Source: Acidobacteriota bacterium (GTDB lineage: Bacteria; Acidobacteriota; Terriglobia; Bryobacterales; Bryobacteraceae). Taken from it: 47,568 nt of DNA. This document shows, piece by piece, positions 1-9,185 of the stretch (positions are counted from its first letter, which is position 1; each line of letters starts with the position of its first letter). The position numbers were made by a program, and so were the translations under genes. The stretch spans positions 1-47,568 of the forward strand of contig QHXW01000021.1 of the NCBI GenBank assembly GCA_003223115.1. Direction: 5' to 3'. A model generated the notes under the pieces. It ran no database searches, had not been told where the DNA came from, and saw nothing but the letters and a program-made list of their open reading frames with translations.

Positions 1-178
1 CGGACATCAGCACGTGCAGGTTTCCGGTCAACGTCACGACTTCCCCTGCGCCGCCTGCCGCACAGGGGATAAGCACAGGAATGTTGACAGGGAAACTGGT
101 GTTAATCACCACGGCGGCGTAAATCGGCGCGCAAACGAGAAGCGCGATTACCAAAAGCTTGAGTTTTTGATGCTGCAT
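1..178 (-). CDS. Secreted protein of unknown function, 5' part only
   Basis: The reading frame starts at the ATG at 178 and runs off the left edge, so only about 59 residues are visible. It begins MQHQKLKLLVIALLVCAPIYA, a short positive n-region, a hydrophobic core and an Ala-type cleavage site, which is a Sec signal peptide. The mature part starts VVINTSFPVNIPVLIPC and is rich in Val, Pro and Gly. A good ribosome binding site (AGGAG, seven bases upstream) supports the start. A possible promoter lies at 268-295. I do not recognise the family; similar short secreted beta-rich proteins are common in Acidobacteriota. Function is unknown. Confidence 0.6.
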   Translation of the reverse strand, partial: MQHQKLKLLVIALLVCAPIYAAVVINTSFPVNIPVLIPCAAGGAGEVVTLTGNLHVLMS

Positions 179-864
179 TTGTTACTCCTGCAAAGTTGTG
201 CCTTGTGAGGGGTCGTTGTTGGTTTGGCAGACTGGACGGCGCGCCAAGCCTGCCGCTTCTGGGAACGGCATTAGAGTATCACTCTTTCTTGCCAAACGTG
301 AGCGCTATAATGAATCTGGTATGGATCGTACGTCATGTTAACTTCGTCCGCGAGGTTGAAGTTCTCATCCAGCGGGTTCCTTCTTTTTTTTGGGATACCT
401 TTCTGTTAGTTACACTTTGCTTGCGGAGGTGTGGTTCGCCTCGGAAGAGCCTTAGAATTTGGGAGTACCAGGTTGCATACGCGCCCAGCACGCGATTGTG
501 CCACACCCCCTGTTCTCGGGGTATGCGCTTGTTGCGGCAGCGGCGGCAATTGCTGCAAAAGGCCACAAATTCCTCATTGCCCACCGTTGAGCGGTAGTGG
601 AGCGATCACAGGCATAAACTAAACCACTAGACTTTGCTTTTGAACGCATAAAACTTCCACGCAACCTGCGCCGCACCACGTAGCCACTTTGCGCCCTACC
701 ATGATTGGCCCCACGCCGAGCGTAACAGCGCGTTGAGTTCCCAAGCAATGTTGTCGGTGTTAGTCAGCCGTTAGGGTTAAAGGTATCACCGAACGGATTT
801 GGAACCGCTGAAAGGCCAGTATTTTTCGAGCCATACAAGGAGATTCCAGTCGAAGAGTCTGGTT
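179..864. other. Long interval without a recognisable gene
   Basis: This stretch of nearly 700 bases between the leftmost gene and tRNA-Glu holds no open frame with recognisable protein character on either strand. A perfect TATAAT on the plus strand at 306-311 has no convincing -35 box at 16-18 bases. A small hairpin (CCCC/GGGG) lies near 508-522. I tried to read tmRNA, RNase P RNA, SRP RNA and 6S RNA signatures here and could not support any of them. It may hold an unrecognised small RNA or gene remnants. Confidence 0.4.
268..295 (-). promoter_or_regulatory. Possible sigma-70 promoter for the leftmost gene
   Basis: On the minus strand TTGGCA (290-295) and TAATGC (268-273) are separated by 16 bases. 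This would give a leader of roughly 80 bases before the ATG at 178. The -10 match is weak, so this is only a candidate. Confidence 0.3.
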
Positions 865-942
865 TGGCGTCCCCAGGGGGATTCGAACCCCCGTTACCGC
901 CGTGAAAGGGCGATGTCCTAGGCCGGGCTAGACGATGGGGAC
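865..942 (-). tRNA. tRNA-Glu (anticodon UUC)
   Basis: Read on the minus strand, the gene has a 7-bp acceptor stem (GTCCCCA with TGGGGAC). Its anticodon arm has stem TCGCC/GGCGG and loop CTTTCAC, placing TTC at the anticodon. The T arm is typical (GGGGG, TTCGAAT, CCCCC). The discriminator G and the CCA end are encoded (865-868). The D loop is somewhat long but keeps the normal GG. The TTC anticodon reads GAA and GAG. A promoter lies just upstream at 975-1004. No neighbouring tRNA and no clear terminator were found. Confidence 0.95.
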
Positions 943-974
943 CTGCCGGACGGAGAAAAACAAAACTCATTTCT

Positions 975-1004
975 ACTGTATCTGTGGGCGCGACGAAAGG
1001 TCAA
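975..1004 (-). promoter_or_regulatory. Promoter of tRNA-Glu
   Basis: On the minus strand TTGACC (999-1004) and TACAGT (975-980) are separated by 18 bases. Position and orientation fit the tRNA gene, whose 5' end at 942 lies about 25 bases past the expected transcription start. The match to the sigma-70 consensus is good at both boxes. Confidence 0.6.
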
Positions 1005-1227
1005 CCTCACCGGTAGTGTCATATTTGCACGATTGTCCTGCGCTACGCCCGATCAGAGCTGCACCGGCCCTCAGGATTCCGCGGCTCCGGACACTCGCGT
1101 CATGATCTCAGCCTCTAGCCCGCTGCGTTACCTGGTTTGCCTGTCGCTCGGAGCCGCCCTTATCGCTCTGATCATTTTTCGTGGCCTCCCAAAGTCCCAT
1201 CCCCGGTTTGCAAAGCCCGGTGATATC

Positions 1228-2214
1228 ATGAACCCCGACAACGAGGTCGCTATCAATCGCCGCATATTTCTGCAAATCTCTTCCGCTGCCCTTTCTACCG
1301 CTCAATTCAAGGCGCTCGCCGAAGCGCCGATGCCCATGACGACGCTCGGTAAGAGCGGGCTGCACGTTTCTCGCATCACAGTGGGAGGCTACCACATGCG
1401 TATCCGCGGTGAAGATGAAGGCGTTCGCATCATTCACCGGGCCATCGATCTCGGCGTGAATTTCTTCGACAGCGCCCACAAGTACCACGATGGTGCGAGC
1501 GACGAAACCTACGGCAAGGCGTTTACCGGCAACCTGCGCCACAAAGTGCTGCTCATGAGCAAGGCCGAGATCCGCGATCGCGACGGCGCAATGCGCGAGC
1601 TCGAACTGACCCTGAAGCGCATGAATACGGATTACCTTGACCTCTGGCAGTGTCATGAGGTGAGCAGGCATGAGGAGGTCGACAAGATCTTCAGCCCGAA
1701 CGGCTCTCTCGAGGCCTTTGTCAAAGCAAAGCAGCAGGGAAAGGTGCGCCACATCGGTTTTACCGGTCATCACGACCCAACCGTGCATCAGCGTCTGCTC
1801 GACGGGTACGACGGGTGGGAGACCGTCCAGCATCCCGTAAACCTGATTGACCCGCACTACTTGAGCTTCATTAACTCCGTGCTGCCCAATATCCGCAGGA
1901 AGGGTCTGGGTTTGCTCGCCATGAAAACCAACGCGATCGGCAACATTACGAAGAACAGGATCGCAACCATTCCGGAGTGCCTGCGTTTTGCCTGGAGCCA
2001 CGATGTCGACACTGTAGTTTCAGGCGTCGAGACCGTCCAGCAGCTCGAAGAGAATGTCCTCGCCTGCAAGACGTTCCGGCCCATGTCAAAGGAAGAACAG
2101 GAAGAACTGCTGGCTCGCACCAGGAAAGGACCGTTCGGACCGCAGGTGGAAGATTACAAACGCGGCCAGCCGGGAGTCTTCATGCGCCGCCATCGAGACG
2201 GCGAACGAGCGTAA
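1228..2214 (+). CDS. Tat-exported aldo/keto reductase
   Basis: A 328-residue aldo/keto reductase (NADPH-dependent TIM barrel reducing aldehydes or ketones; substrate unknown). The catalytic tetrad is complete, counted from the chosen start: Asp81 and Tyr86 (FFDSAHKYHD), Lys112 (LLMSKAE) and His143 (LWQCHEV). The N-terminus reads AINRRIFLQISSAAL, a twin-arginine signal of the RRxFL type followed by a hydrophobic stretch. Export of a folded, cofactor-loaded enzyme would fit this. The frame stays open upstream to 1033 with an alternative ATG at 1102. I chose 1228 because the Tat signal then sits at the N-terminus and GGTGAT lies just upstream. Transcription runs towards the broken exosortase locus on the other strand. 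Family sure, substrate not. Confidence 0.85.
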   Translation: MNPDNEVAINRRIFLQISSAALSTAQFKALAEAPMPMTTLGKSGLHVSRITVGGYHMRIRGEDEGVRIIHRAIDLGVNFFDSAHKYHDGASDETYGKAFTGNLRHKVLLMSKAEIRDRDGAMRELELTLKRMNTDYLDLWQCHEVSRHEEVDKIFSPNGSLEAFVKAKQQGKVRHIGFTGHHDPTVHQRLLDGYDGWETVQHPVNLIDPHYLSFINSVLPNIRRKGLGLLAMKTNAIGNITKNRIATIPECLRFAWSHDVDTVVSGVETVQQLEENVLACKTFRPMSKEEQEELLARTRKGPFGPQVEDYKRGQPGVFMRRHRDGERA

Positions 2215-2254
2215 ACAGGCCCCTTATGTCCTGTCGGGCGTCGCGAACCAGTGT

Positions 2255-2850
2255 CTACGACGGTAAGTATTGCCGCAGCACGGGAAATACTGCATGGACG
2301 AAACGCACGCCCGCCCGCGAGGCTGCCTGCTCATCATTTCCAACCACCGGGATCCAGATGCGCACCAGTGCCGTATCGCTGCGGTGATAACGGATTCTGC
2401 CACCAGCCACCAGTAGAGCACGACGCTCTTCCCTCGAAACCACGTAGCGGTTACATCTTGGCCGCGAATTCGCTCGCCACGACACGATCGCGCGATTGGT
2501 ACCACACCCGGGAGGCAGTTTTTTTGGGGGGGCGAATGCGGCACTTGTCCGGTGCGCTGACTCTTGAAGAAGGCCACGAACAGGTTCACGCCTGTGGACG
2601 CCCCCGGGCTTTTGTAAAGGCGGGGTGATGGCGTCATCGGCACGCAGAACGTTCCGCACTTCGGGTTCGATGACGCCGCGCCGGACCAGCCGCCAGTCTC
2701 CGATGCGTTCGGAAACCCATCCAGCGACCGCGCCAGTGGAATCCGTTCGCCGCGAGATGCGCTGTAGAACAACACCGCCTGGGCTATTAGATCAATGGTC
2801 AGGATACGAACGTATTTGTCAGCGAGAAAATGCATATTGTCGGCGCGCAT
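2255..2850 (-). pseudogene. EpsI-type domain, broken by several frameshifts
   Basis: No single frame is intact, but pieces in different minus-strand frames line up with EpsI, the protein or domain that accompanies exosortase. Recognisable in order are IPLARSLDGFPNASETGGWSG, IEPEVRNVLRADDAI, VNLFVAFFKSQRTGQVPHSP, NCLPG, VTATWFRGK, and the C-terminal DTALVRIWIPVVGNDEQAA running to a stop near 2255. Motifs are well kept while the frame changes at least four times. It directly follows the exosortase part and was probably fused to it, since the pair spans about 490 codons. Either a recently inactivated gene or a patch of sequence with indel errors. Boundaries are approximate. Confidence 0.65.
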
Positions 2851-3730
2851 GGACATATCGGGCGGCTCGCGTGAACACCTGGTGAACACCGATCAAGCAG
2901 CGCAAGCGCCGCCATGAAAATCACCCAGCCCGAGGCCAAAAAAACCTTCTGCCAGTTCGGGCTTTACGGTGGTCAATATCCTGGTGAGCGCCACGCGGCT
3001 GCGTTGGCCACGATGGCAACAGGAATCGCGGCGGCTAACAACAACAACACACGAACTCCACTGCGTCTTTCAATTCAAAAAAATAGCCGTACACCAGACA
3101 GAGAAAGCTTAACGACAGTAATGAACGAATTCCGCTGCAGGCTTCCAGTACGGAGAGCTGCCGGTCGGCGAGCTCGAGCACGTTTCCGTCTCGCAACACG
3201 GGGATCTGCAGTGCCGAGAGTACGCCGGCAGCAACCTGGCTGGCCAGCAGTTGCAGCGGGAACGTCAGGCGGTTATATATGATCGCCGGAATCGGTACCA
3301 TGAAAAACAGCAGGAATAGCGGAAACGCGAGCGCCCGCGGCCAACGCGTCCCGCCCAAAGTCATCACAATCCCGATGATCGAGATGACGAACGCAGTACG
3401 CGCCAGAAACAACTCCGCGCCCAGCGATGCGATGTAGAGTTGGACGGCAGCGAAGGCTAGGCCAGGCCCGGCCAGTTCGGGTGAGCCCCAAGCGCCAGCA
3501 GCTCATCTTTCTTGCGCCAAACGATCCAGCCGGCAATCAGGGGAACGAAGAATCCAGGGCCCCATGTCCTGGTCCTCGCTCCACTGCCGGCGAGAGAAAA
3601 CAGCGTGGGAGCATAGCACAGGAAAACCAGAGCGCTGAACCAAATCATAGGAAACCAGGATACTTGAATCCTGATCGCGTGTTGCTGGGTAGGATTGCCG
3701 ACGGCAGTAGCCAGTCCGTTCGCTTTTCAT
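2851..3730 (-). pseudogene. Exosortase (XrtA-like), broken by several frameshifts
   Basis: Exosortases are membrane cysteine transpeptidases that process PEP-CTERM-type exported proteins and are linked to exopolysaccharide production. Pieces in changing minus-strand frames show membrane segment IWFSALVFLCYAPTLFSLA, then QWSEDQDMG, GFFVPLIAGWIVWRKKDEL, the segment around FVISIIGIVMTLGG, the catalytic Cys region LEACSGIRSLLSLSF, and the conserved Asn region AAIPVAIVANAA. The membrane end is GWVIFMAALALL. At least five shifts are needed, one in a run of eight T near 2945 and one near 3040 in a TTG repeat. No in-frame stop from a base change is needed to explain the breaks. The ATG at 3730 is the likely original start. 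Recent decay or local sequence error are both possible. Confidence 0.7.
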
Positions 3731-3772
3731 GATATCGAACGGCTTCCGCGAGCCTGAAAAAACGATGTGCGA

Positions 3773-4852
3773 TTACTCACTGCCCGAGCCTCGCATAAAT
3801 GTGATCGATCCTTTCACTAGAGTGTATTTAACGTCGGTGAAAGCGGCGACTTCCTCCACCGGATCGCTTGCCAGTACTACCAGATCCGCATCCATTCCCG
3901 GCGCTACGCGTCCCTTACGTTGTGAAAAACCATAACGCGCGGCTGGCGAGGTGGTGAGTGAAGCAAGAATGCGGGGAAACGTCAGCCCCGCGCGGTCCAT
4001 CAGGCGGTACTCCACGCCAGGGTCGTAATCTGTGAGAAATCCGACATCGGTGCCGAAAAGAATCTGAACTCCGGCGTCGGAAAATTCGCGCAACTGATCC
4101 ACCAGTTTGTCCGCGTTGCTCCCGCGGCTGAAAAGTTTGAGAGTGGGAATCACGGCCATGTGGCGGCTCTTGATCGCAGCGATGGTGGCCGGATCAACGT
4201 CACCTGGCACTTCAACCAAATGAGTCAGGACGTCCACGCCGCCTTCAATAGCGGACGCCAGGCCTCGCGCATCCGACGGGTGCGCCAGCAGCGGTTTCGC
4301 CCGGCTGTGAGCTACTGCTGCCACGGCCTTCACTAATTCCACACGCATTGGAACCACTTCATTCGGCGACACCCAGGCGCCTTGAAAAATCTTAATGGCA
4401 TCGGCTCCCTCATCCAGCCGCGCGCGCGCCATGGCTCGGGCCTGCTCCGGGTTCTCGAGCTCGGGCAGTTTGAGCGGCTTCAAGTAGTATGGCGTGGCAT
4501 CCTTCGACGTAAACGGTACTCCAGCTGAGAGAATCATGGGACCCGGAAACTCCCTAGCTTCGATGCGATGCGCGATGGCTTTTGTGTTGGGCAGCAGCGA
4601 ACCGGTATCGAACACCGACGTGAAGCCCCAGCGCGCGAACATGTCGCGGACCTGCTCGCCTAACCGCGAGGCCGGAAGCGAAGGCGCGTTTTCCCATTTC
4701 GGCTCGGAGAAATGAACGTGACAGTTCCAGAAGCCGGCGGTAACCACCAGGCCCTTGCAGTCTACCCGAGTGGCGCTTGCCGGCACCTTCACCTGGCTTC
4801 GATCGCCGACAGCGACAATTTTGCCATCGCGAATCAGAATGCTTCCGTCCAC
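3773..4852 (-). CDS. Amidohydrolase (imidazolonepropionase-like), N-terminus out of frame
   Basis: A metal-dependent hydrolase of the amidohydrolase superfamily, substrate unknown. The metal-ligand pattern is visible: HVH at residues 45-47, Lys in DAIKIFQG, His in LLAHPSD and VLTHLVE, and Asp in FGTDVGF. The C-terminus has the usual strand GMDADLVVLASDPVEE. The open frame starts at a GTG inside the family's first strand (IVDGSILIRDGK). Upstream, the ATG at 4968 starts a clear signal peptide (SLILLVFTICASPADLALVG) in another frame. Restoring one G in the GGG run at 4888-4890 joins the two into ALVGARIYPAPEA, as expected. The natural gene is therefore most likely 3773-4968 with a one-base loss, or the base is a sequencing error. 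Without it the product would stay in the cytoplasm or not be made. Confidence 0.75.
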   Translation of the reverse strand: MDGSILIRDGKIVAVGDRSQVKVPASATRVDCKGLVVTAGFWNCHVHFSEPKWENAPSLPASRLGEQVRDMFARWGFTSVFDTGSLLPNTKAIAHRIEAREFPGPMILSAGVPFTSKDATPYYLKPLKLPELENPEQARAMARARLDEGADAIKIFQGAWVSPNEVVPMRVELVKAVAAVAHSRAKPLLAHPSDARGLASAIEGGVDVLTHLVEVPGDVDPATIAAIKSRHMAVIPTLKLFSRGSNADKLVDQLREFSDAGVQILFGTDVGFLTDYDPGVEYRLMDRAGLTFPRILASLTTSPAARYGFSQRKGRVAPGMDADLVVLASDPVEEVAAFTDVKYTLVKGSITFMRGSGSE

Positions 4853-5090
4853 GATCTGCGATGCTTCGGGAGCCGGATAGATTCGCGCCCAACCAGCGCC
4901 AGATCAGCCGGGCTGGCGCAAATCGTGAACACGAGCAGAATCAGTGAAATCTGAACCGGGTGGCTCATGCGCTGATCAGTTTACGCCCACTCGACTCACT
5001 TTGTTCCGCCAAATAGCCGCCCCCCTTGCGCGCGCAGCAGTCTTGACATCTCTCGTGTTTTGATCGCGAATTCAACGTTACAATGAGATT

Positions 5091-6830
5091 GTGTTTTCGA
5101 GGTTGGCGGTCGCAGCGCTGTTATCAACGGCGATCCTCGCGGCTCAAAGTCCTTTCTTTCCGCTGAAAGACCTCAAGCCAGGCATGCAGGGCTTGGGGAA
5201 AACTGTCTTTTTGGACGACAAAATCGAGAGTTTTCAGGTTGAAATTTTGGGTACGCTCGAAAATATCGGGCCCAAAGAATCGCTGATCCTGGGACGCCTT
5301 TCGGGAGGACCGCTCGAGAAAACTGGCGTGCTTCAAGGCATGAGCGGCAGCCCCGTCTATATCGACGGCAAACTGGTGGGCGCGGTGGCTATGGCCTTTC
5401 CGTTCGCCAAAGAAGCCATCGCAGGAATCCGGCCCATTCAGGAGATGCTGCGCGATTCAACGCCGGCTCCCCGGCACATGGCTGTGTCGCTTCATGAGTC
5501 TGACCTGACCCGTGCATTTTCGAAGCCGCAAGATACGCTCGCGGGGGATATGCGCCTGGTCGATATAGCCACTCCGATTTCGTTCGGCGGATTCACACGC
5601 GCTACCATCGAGCGGTTCGCGCCGCAGCTCCGCGCATTGGGACTCGAGCCGCGACAGGGCGTTTCCGCCGGCGCGCGTCTGGAACCCCGCATGGGCAATC
5701 GCTCGGCCCTCCAGCCGGGTTCCATGATCTCGGTTCAGTTGATGACCGGCGACCTGAGCATCGGCGCTGACGGCACAGTCACGTACCTGGATGGCGATAA
5801 AATCTATGCCTTCGGCCACAGGTTTTTATCAATCGGCCCAACCGAGCTTCCTTTCGCGCGCTCTGAAGTGATGACGCTTCTTCCGAATCTGGCGACTTCG
5901 TTCAAAATTTCGGTTCCCAAAGAATGGATGGGCACGATTTCGCAGGACCGAAATACAGCCGTGGCCGGAGAGGTGGGCAGGCGCGCGCGCATGGTTCCAC
6001 TCAACATGTCGTTAGCGCGCCAAGGCCGTAAGACGGAAGCCTACGCGATGCAAATGGCGAACGATCGTTTTCTGGCGCCGTTGCTCGTGCAGATGGCCGT
6101 CTTTTCAGCCATCGACGCCAATGAGCGCGCAGTGGGTGCGGCGAGCTGCCGCGTGAACGGCGAGGTGGCGTTCCAGGGCTCGACGCCGCCGCTCAAACTG
6201 AACAATATGTTTGCCGGTGATGCCAACACCGCCATGCAAGTCTCGCTCTCTACGGCAATACCGCTGGCGTATGTGCTGCAAAGCTCGTTCTCTGCTCTGG
6301 AAGTAAAAAAGGTGGTGCTGAATATCGAGACTTTCGCGGAGAAAAAGCAGCTTCAGATCGATCAAGTAATTGCAGCCCCGCATGACGTACGGCCGGGCGG
6401 AAATGTAAGGGTCAGCGCGGTTCTGGTGGGCGATAACGGAGCTGAAGTGACGCGTAGCGTTGATTATCCGGTGCCGGTCGGGGCCCCGGCCGGTCCACTT
6501 TATTTCACGGTTGCCGACGGAAACACGACTAATCTGTCCGAGTTCCGCCAGATTCTGGGAACCACCCCACGGACGGCCGAACAACTTGTCCACACGGTCA
6601 ACAAGCTCCGCGGCAACACCAAGGCTTACGTCCGGGTTTGGCGTGCGGAGCCGAATTTTCAGATTGACGGCGATGATTTTCCAGATCCGCCGCCATCGCT
6701 GGCCCTGATCCTCGCCGGATCCCAAAACGTTGTCGAGCTGAGGAATTCCAAGGTTGGTGAATTTGAGATATCCGGCGGCGACGCCCTGATCAGCGGAAGC
6801 AAAACGGTTCGGGTGGACGTAAAGGAATGA
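5091..6830 (+). CDS. Secreted SpoIVB peptidase S55-domain protein
   Basis: A 579-residue protein starting at a GTG, with signal peptide FSRLAVAALLSTAILAAQS. The S55 (SpoIVB) signature GMSGSPVYIDGKLVG lies at residues 83-97, where Ser85 would be the nucleophile. A second conserved patch, YAFGHRFLSIG (His243), follows. In SpoIVB the His patch precedes GMSGSP; here it follows, the layout I recall for S55-domain proteins of Acidobacteriota and Myxococcota. The opening LKPGMQGLGKTVF is also typical. The C-terminal 250 residues look beta-rich. The stop overlaps the next gene by four bases (ATGA at 6827), so the two are probably translated together. Whether it is an active peptidase is not shown. 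Confidence 0.75.
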   Translation: MFSRLAVAALLSTAILAAQSPFFPLKDLKPGMQGLGKTVFLDDKIESFQVEILGTLENIGPKESLILGRLSGGPLEKTGVLQGMSGSPVYIDGKLVGAVAMAFPFAKEAIAGIRPIQEMLRDSTPAPRHMAVSLHESDLTRAFSKPQDTLAGDMRLVDIATPISFGGFTRATIERFAPQLRALGLEPRQGVSAGARLEPRMGNRSALQPGSMISVQLMTGDLSIGADGTVTYLDGDKIYAFGHRFLSIGPTELPFARSEVMTLLPNLATSFKISVPKEWMGTISQDRNTAVAGEVGRRARMVPLNMSLARQGRKTEAYAMQMANDRFLAPLLVQMAVFSAIDANERAVGAASCRVNGEVAFQGSTPPLKLNNMFAGDANTAMQVSLSTAIPLAYVLQSSFSALEVKKVVLNIETFAEKKQLQIDQVIAAPHDVRPGGNVRVSAVLVGDNGAEVTRSVDYPVPVGAPAGPLYFTVADGNTTNLSEFRQILGTTPRTAEQLVHTVNKLRGNTKAYVRVWRAEPNFQIDGDDFPDPPPSLALILAGSQNVVELRNSKVGEFEISGGDALISGSKTVRVDVKE

Positions 6831-9133
6831 GCAGAATGACGCAAGTGGGCGAACGAGAGATACGGCCACAGAGGCCCATCTCCTTTCGAAGTGCCGGCAT
6901 GTTGGTGATCCTGATCAGCACGCTTTCGCTTCGAGCCTCGACCACCATTGCCTGGGAAATGAATACGTACCAGGATTTTGTTCGCGGCCGTTTTCAGGGC
7001 GTCTCGCTCAGCCGTGACGGCCGGCTGATGCTGGCGCCGAAACTGGAGACGCTGTTTTCTTCCGACCAGCCGGTGATATGGAGCGTGGCCGAAGCGCCGG
7101 ATGGTTCCGTGTATGTGGGGACAGGACATCGCGGCCGCTTATATCGTGTCGATAAATCCGGCAAGAGCACGCTGGTTTGGAGCGCCGAACAGCCCGAAAT
7201 CTTCGCAGTAGCGGTAGATGCAAGGGGCGCTGTTTATGCCGCAACATCCCCCGACGGAAAAGTCTATCGGGTTGTGCAAGGCAAGGCTTTGGAATACTTC
7301 GCGCCACACGCGAAATACATCTGGGCGCTGGCGGTTGCTCCGGATGGCGTACTCTACGTCGGGACCGGAGATCAGGGCAGAATTTTTCGCGTGGAGTCCG
7401 CGGCCAAGGGTGAGGTTTATTATGCAACCGGACAGGCCCACGTCACGGGATTAGCGCTCGATCGCGAAGGCCGGCTACTGGCGGGCACTGAACCCAACGG
7501 AATCTTGTACCGCGTCTCGGCCAAAGACAAAGCTTTTGTGCTGTACGACTCCAATCTGCCGGAGGTTCGAGCTATTTCGGCGGCCCCGGACGGCGCAATC
7601 TACGCCGTCGCGATGGGTGGATCGTTGGGAAAACAAATGCAGGGCACGCCTCAGCCTGCGCAGAACCCATCGGGCGCCCCCGTGTCGACAGCGACCGGAA
7701 CATCCATCAGCGTGACCGCGGAAAGCGCCCAATCCGGACCCGAGATCAAACCTCCAGCGGAGCAGCCGAAACCGGTTCCAGCGCCTCAGGCGCAGCCCGT
7801 GGTCGCGCAGTTTACACCCACCATGGATGTTTCTGGAGTGGAAAAATCCGCTGTTTATAAAATCAATCCGGACAATACCGTTGAAACTTTGTGGACTTCG
7901 AAAGAGGAAAATGTCTACGACCTGCTCCCGCTGAAAGGGCAGTTGCTTTTCTCGACGGACTCGAGCGGCCGCATCTACCGGCTTTCGCAGGATCACAAGC
8001 TGACGCTGGTGGTGCAGACCAATGAGGCGGAAGCTACACGTCTGGTGCCACTCGGAGAATCCGTGCTTGCGGCCACTGCCAACATGGGCCGCCTTTACAA
8101 GCTGGGCGAGATGCTGGAGGGTTCCGGTTCCTTTGAATCACCGGTGCACGATGCCGGAACTGTGGCGCAATGGGGACGCGTCAGTTGGCGGGTGGACGAC
8201 GCCGCGGCCGGCAATATTTCCTTGCGGACACGGACAGGAAATTCGCTGCGGCCCGATAAAACCTGGAGTGACTGGTCGGAGCCGCTGGTCGCCGCCGATG
8301 GAGCCAGAATCCCCAGCCCCAACGCGCGTTACATCCAGTGGAAGGCTGAGCTCACTGGAACCCACGGGAAAACTCCGGTTCTCGAGGGCGTCAGCGTGGC
8401 GTATCTGCCCCAGAACAATGCCCCTGTTTTGAGGAGTATCAGCGTCACCAATCAGTTGTCCGCAGCCGGCGCCGCCGCAAGGCCCGCGTCGCAACCAGCT
8501 CCCGCGGCGTACAGTATCACCGTTACAGACACCGGCGATGCCGCCCCTGCAATTTCCACCGGAACTCCGACGCAGACGCCGACTCGCGCCGGTCAGCAGC
8601 AGATCAATATTGGCTGGCAAGCCGAGGATCCGGATGGCGACCGCCTGGTTTATTCACTTTGGTTTCGCGGCGAAGGCGAACGCGAATGGAAGCTACTGAA
8701 GACCAACCTACATGAAAACACCTTCGCCGCTGATGGAGATGCGTTCGCGGACGGCAAATATTTCTTCCGCGTGCTGGCCTCCGACCGGGAAGCCAACCCC
8801 CCAGCTTCGGCGCGGGAAACCGAACTAGTGAGTTCGCCAGTCTTGATCGACAACACGCCGCCAGTGGTTACACCCGGAACTCCGAGAAAATCAGCCGCGG
8901 TGGTGGAAATCGAGTTCGATGCGGCGGATGCCGCCTCCCCGTTGCGCCGCGGCGAATATTCAGTAGATGCCGGAAGCTGGATTCCGGTGGAATCGGCGGA
9001 TGGGGTAGTGGACTCGCCACAAGAAAAGTTCATGGTTCGGCTTCAGAACCTTTCAGCGGGCGAGCACGTTGTGGTATTCCGCGCCGTGGACAGCGCCAAT
9101 AACGCCGGGCTCGCGAAGGTCATCCTGCACTGA
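6827..9133 (+). CDS. Secreted beta-propeller protein with proline-rich linker
   Basis: A 768-residue protein coupled to the S55 gene by an ATGA overlap. After a hydrophobic N-terminal segment (AGMLVILISTLSLRAS) come repeated blades with the pattern APDGSVYVGTGHRGRLYRV, ARGAVYAATSPDGKVYRV and APDGVLYVGTGDQGRIFRV, a seven-bladed-type propeller of the NHL/SMP-30-like kind. A low-complexity Pro/Ala/Gln linker lies around residues 270-325, followed by more blades. The C-terminal 300 residues look like two Ig/FN3-type beta domains (DPDGDRLVYSLWFRGEGE; DNTPPVVTPGTPRKSAAV). No catalytic motif is visible. Probably an extracytoplasmic binding or scaffold protein acting with its upstream partner. Confidence 0.75.
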   Translation: MSRMTQVGEREIRPQRPISFRSAGMLVILISTLSLRASTTIAWEMNTYQDFVRGRFQGVSLSRDGRLMLAPKLETLFSSDQPVIWSVAEAPDGSVYVGTGHRGRLYRVDKSGKSTLVWSAEQPEIFAVAVDARGAVYAATSPDGKVYRVVQGKALEYFAPHAKYIWALAVAPDGVLYVGTGDQGRIFRVESAAKGEVYYATGQAHVTGLALDREGRLLAGTEPNGILYRVSAKDKAFVLYDSNLPEVRAISAAPDGAIYAVAMGGSLGKQMQGTPQPAQNPSGAPVSTATGTSISVTAESAQSGPEIKPPAEQPKPVPAPQAQPVVAQFTPTMDVSGVEKSAVYKINPDNTVETLWTSKEENVYDLLPLKGQLLFSTDSSGRIYRLSQDHKLTLVVQTNEAEATRLVPLGESVLAATANMGRLYKLGEMLEGSGSFESPVHDAGTVAQWGRVSWRVDDAAAGNISLRTRTGNSLRPDKTWSDWSEPLVAADGARIPSPNARYIQWKAELTGTHGKTPVLEGVSVAYLPQNNAPVLRSISVTNQLSAAGAAARPASQPAPAAYSITVTDTGDAAPAISTGTPTQTPTRAGQQQINIGWQAEDPDGDRLVYSLWFRGEGEREWKLLKTNLHENTFAADGDAFADGKYFFRVLASDREANPPASARETELVSSPVLIDNTPPVVTPGTPRKSAAVVEIEFDAADAASPLRRGEYSVDAGSWIPVESADGVVDSPQEKFMVRLQNLSAGEHVVVFRAVDSANNAGLAKVILH

Positions 9134-9185
9134 GAAATCCATCGCGCGCGCGAGTCCCCAGTCACCGCGCCCATCGTTGCTTCTG

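Noticed and set aside
452-748. Minus-strand open frame of 98 codons in the left intergenic interval
   Set aside because: Composition is not protein-like, there is no ribosome binding site, and other frames there are equally open.
1108-2001. Minus-strand open frame of 297 codons
   Set aside because: It is antisense to the aldo/keto reductase, which has its full catalytic tetrad.
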